Part shown: positions 63,516-64,000 of the stretch, in pieces | How positions within the stretch are numbered: the stretch's first letter is position 1 | How the letters are laid out: each line of letters begins with the position of its first letter | NCBI RefSeq assembly: GCF_018070045.1 | Contig: NZ_JAGPYK010000003.1 | Location: 124,001-188,000, forward strand | DNA length: 64,000 bases | DNA from: Micromonospora sp. U21 | Lineage (GTDB): Bacteria; Actinomycetota; Actinomycetes; Mycobacteriales; Micromonosporaceae | Direction: 5' to 3' | Notes under the pieces: generated by a model | The model's input: only the letters and a program-made list of their open reading frames with translations | The model's database searches: none | What the model was told of the DNA's origin: nothing | Made by a program: the position numbers and the translations under genes

Positions 63516-63907
63516 TCTCCACACCGGCGCCCGACGCACCCCCGTGGCTGCAGGTGGCGCTCAGCGTGTTCGGCATCCTCGGCGGCAGCACCGGGCTGGT
63601 CGCCATCGCCACGGTCGTGGTGCAGCGGGGCAAGTTCAAGGCCGACGCTGCCGACACCCTCACCGAGGCCGCCCTCACCCTGGTGCAACCACTACAGACC
63701 CGGATCACCGAGCTGGAGGAGGAAGCGCTGAGCGCGCGGTCGGAGCTGGGGGTGCTACGCGAGCAGGTCAACCAGTTGCAGTTCGTGGTGCGGGTGCTCA
63801 CCCGGACGCTGGACCGGTGGCGTGCCGCGATCCGCTCCCCCGACGCCACCCTGCGCAAGGTCCGGACGGTGGTCTCGGAGTCCGAACGGCTGCCGGAGGA
63901 CCCGTGA
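63512..63907 (+). CDS. Small membrane-anchored coiled-coil protein (131 aa)
   Basis: GTG start coupled to the preceding gene by four bases. One N-terminal hydrophobic helix (VALSVFGILGGSTGLVAIATVVV, residues about 13-35), then a basic linker and a heptad-like stretch with LEEEALSARSELGVLREQVNQLQFVVRVL (about 69-97). Likely a single-pass protein acting with its upstream partner. No family recognised. Confidence 0.65.
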   Translation: MISTPAPDAPPWLQVALSVFGILGGSTGLVAIATVVVQRGKFKADAADTLTEAALTLVQPLQTRITELEEEALSARSELGVLREQVNQLQFVVRVLTRTLDRWRAAIRSPDATLRKVRTVVSESERLPEDP

Positions 63908-63945
63908 GGATCGGCGTCCAACCGCCCGGATCCATCGACGATCGC

Positions 63946-64000
63946 TCAGGCACGGCCCTGGTCGCGTAGTCGACCGGCGAGTTCGCGCACCGCCGCCCGG
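63946..64000 (-). CDS. 3' end of a minus-strand gene cut by the window edge
   Basis: On the minus strand the last 18 codons read RAAVRELAGRLRDQGRA then TGA (63948-63946). Codon use and helical character look genuine, and it converges on the preceding gene. Too short to name. Confidence 0.4.
   Translation of the reverse strand, partial: RAAVRELAGRLRDQGRA

Noticed and set aside
63066..63907. Prophage holin/lysis module
   Set aside because: Two small membrane proteins look vaguely phage-like, but no endolysin, tail, capsid or integrase gene is nearby.

Overview
The window is very GC-rich, with many GTG/TTG starts, tight ATGA/GTGA gene overlaps, a SAM-IV riboswitch and a ydaO-type c-di-AMP riboswitch. 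All of this points to an actinomycete chromosome. Gene content and repeat style suggest Micromonosporaceae (Micromonospora-like), but the genus is an inference. I see no rRNA, tRNA, CRISPR array, transposase or prophage module; the only mobile element recognised is an intein.

Left part (1-31,600): a cell-surface glycopolymer region. It opens with a TagG/TagH-like ABC exporter (the permease is cut by the window edge), a TarI-like cytidylyltransferase fused to an SDR reductase, and a TagF/TarL-like polymerase. A short accessory stretch follows: two hydrolase/peptidase-type genes (the second a secreted C39-like protein behind a c-di-AMP riboswitch), two small membrane or secreted proteins, and an acyltransferase-3. 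Next come a pyruvyltransferase-family gene, a family 2 glycosyltransferase and a full set of pseudaminic-acid (nonulosonate) genes: pseH-pseI, then pseB-pseC-unknown-methyltransferase-pseF-pseG. Between the two pse blocks lies an oppositely oriented, translationally coupled operon of acyl carrier protein, SDR, AMP-ligase, LuxE-like and LuxC-like genes, an acyl-activating and reducing module without luxAB. Together these genes suggest a pseudaminate-bearing teichoic or teichulosonic-type wall polymer with a possible acyl or aldehyde-derived decoration. A GT-C-like membrane protein, an AlkB-like dioxygenase, a second GT-C-like protein and a DPM-like GT2 with membrane helices complete this part.

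Middle (31,600-37,600): topoisomerase IV genes parE-parC on the minus strand. parC carries a 435-residue intein with a LAGLIDADG-type endonuclease domain, placed just before the YHPHGD motif.

Right part (37,800-64,000): mostly single housekeeping or hypothetical genes. They include a methyltransferase, membrane proteins, a secreted SGNH hydrolase, hydrolases, DUF72, two DinB-like proteins, an anti-sigma-like protein without a sigma gene, a Pr6Pr-like membrane protein with a 31-base C tract, a glycogen-debranching-type enzyme coupled to an SCP2 protein, a 2H phosphoesterase, CorA, a Na+/H+ antiporter, a large BTAD/AAA regulator, a haloacetate-dehalogenase-like hydrolase and two small membrane proteins. 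The best regulated unit is an amino-acid ABC importer (52,543-54,981), preceded by a SAM-IV riboswitch, a cysteine-containing leader peptide and attenuator-like hairpins. This implies a sulfur amino acid as substrate.
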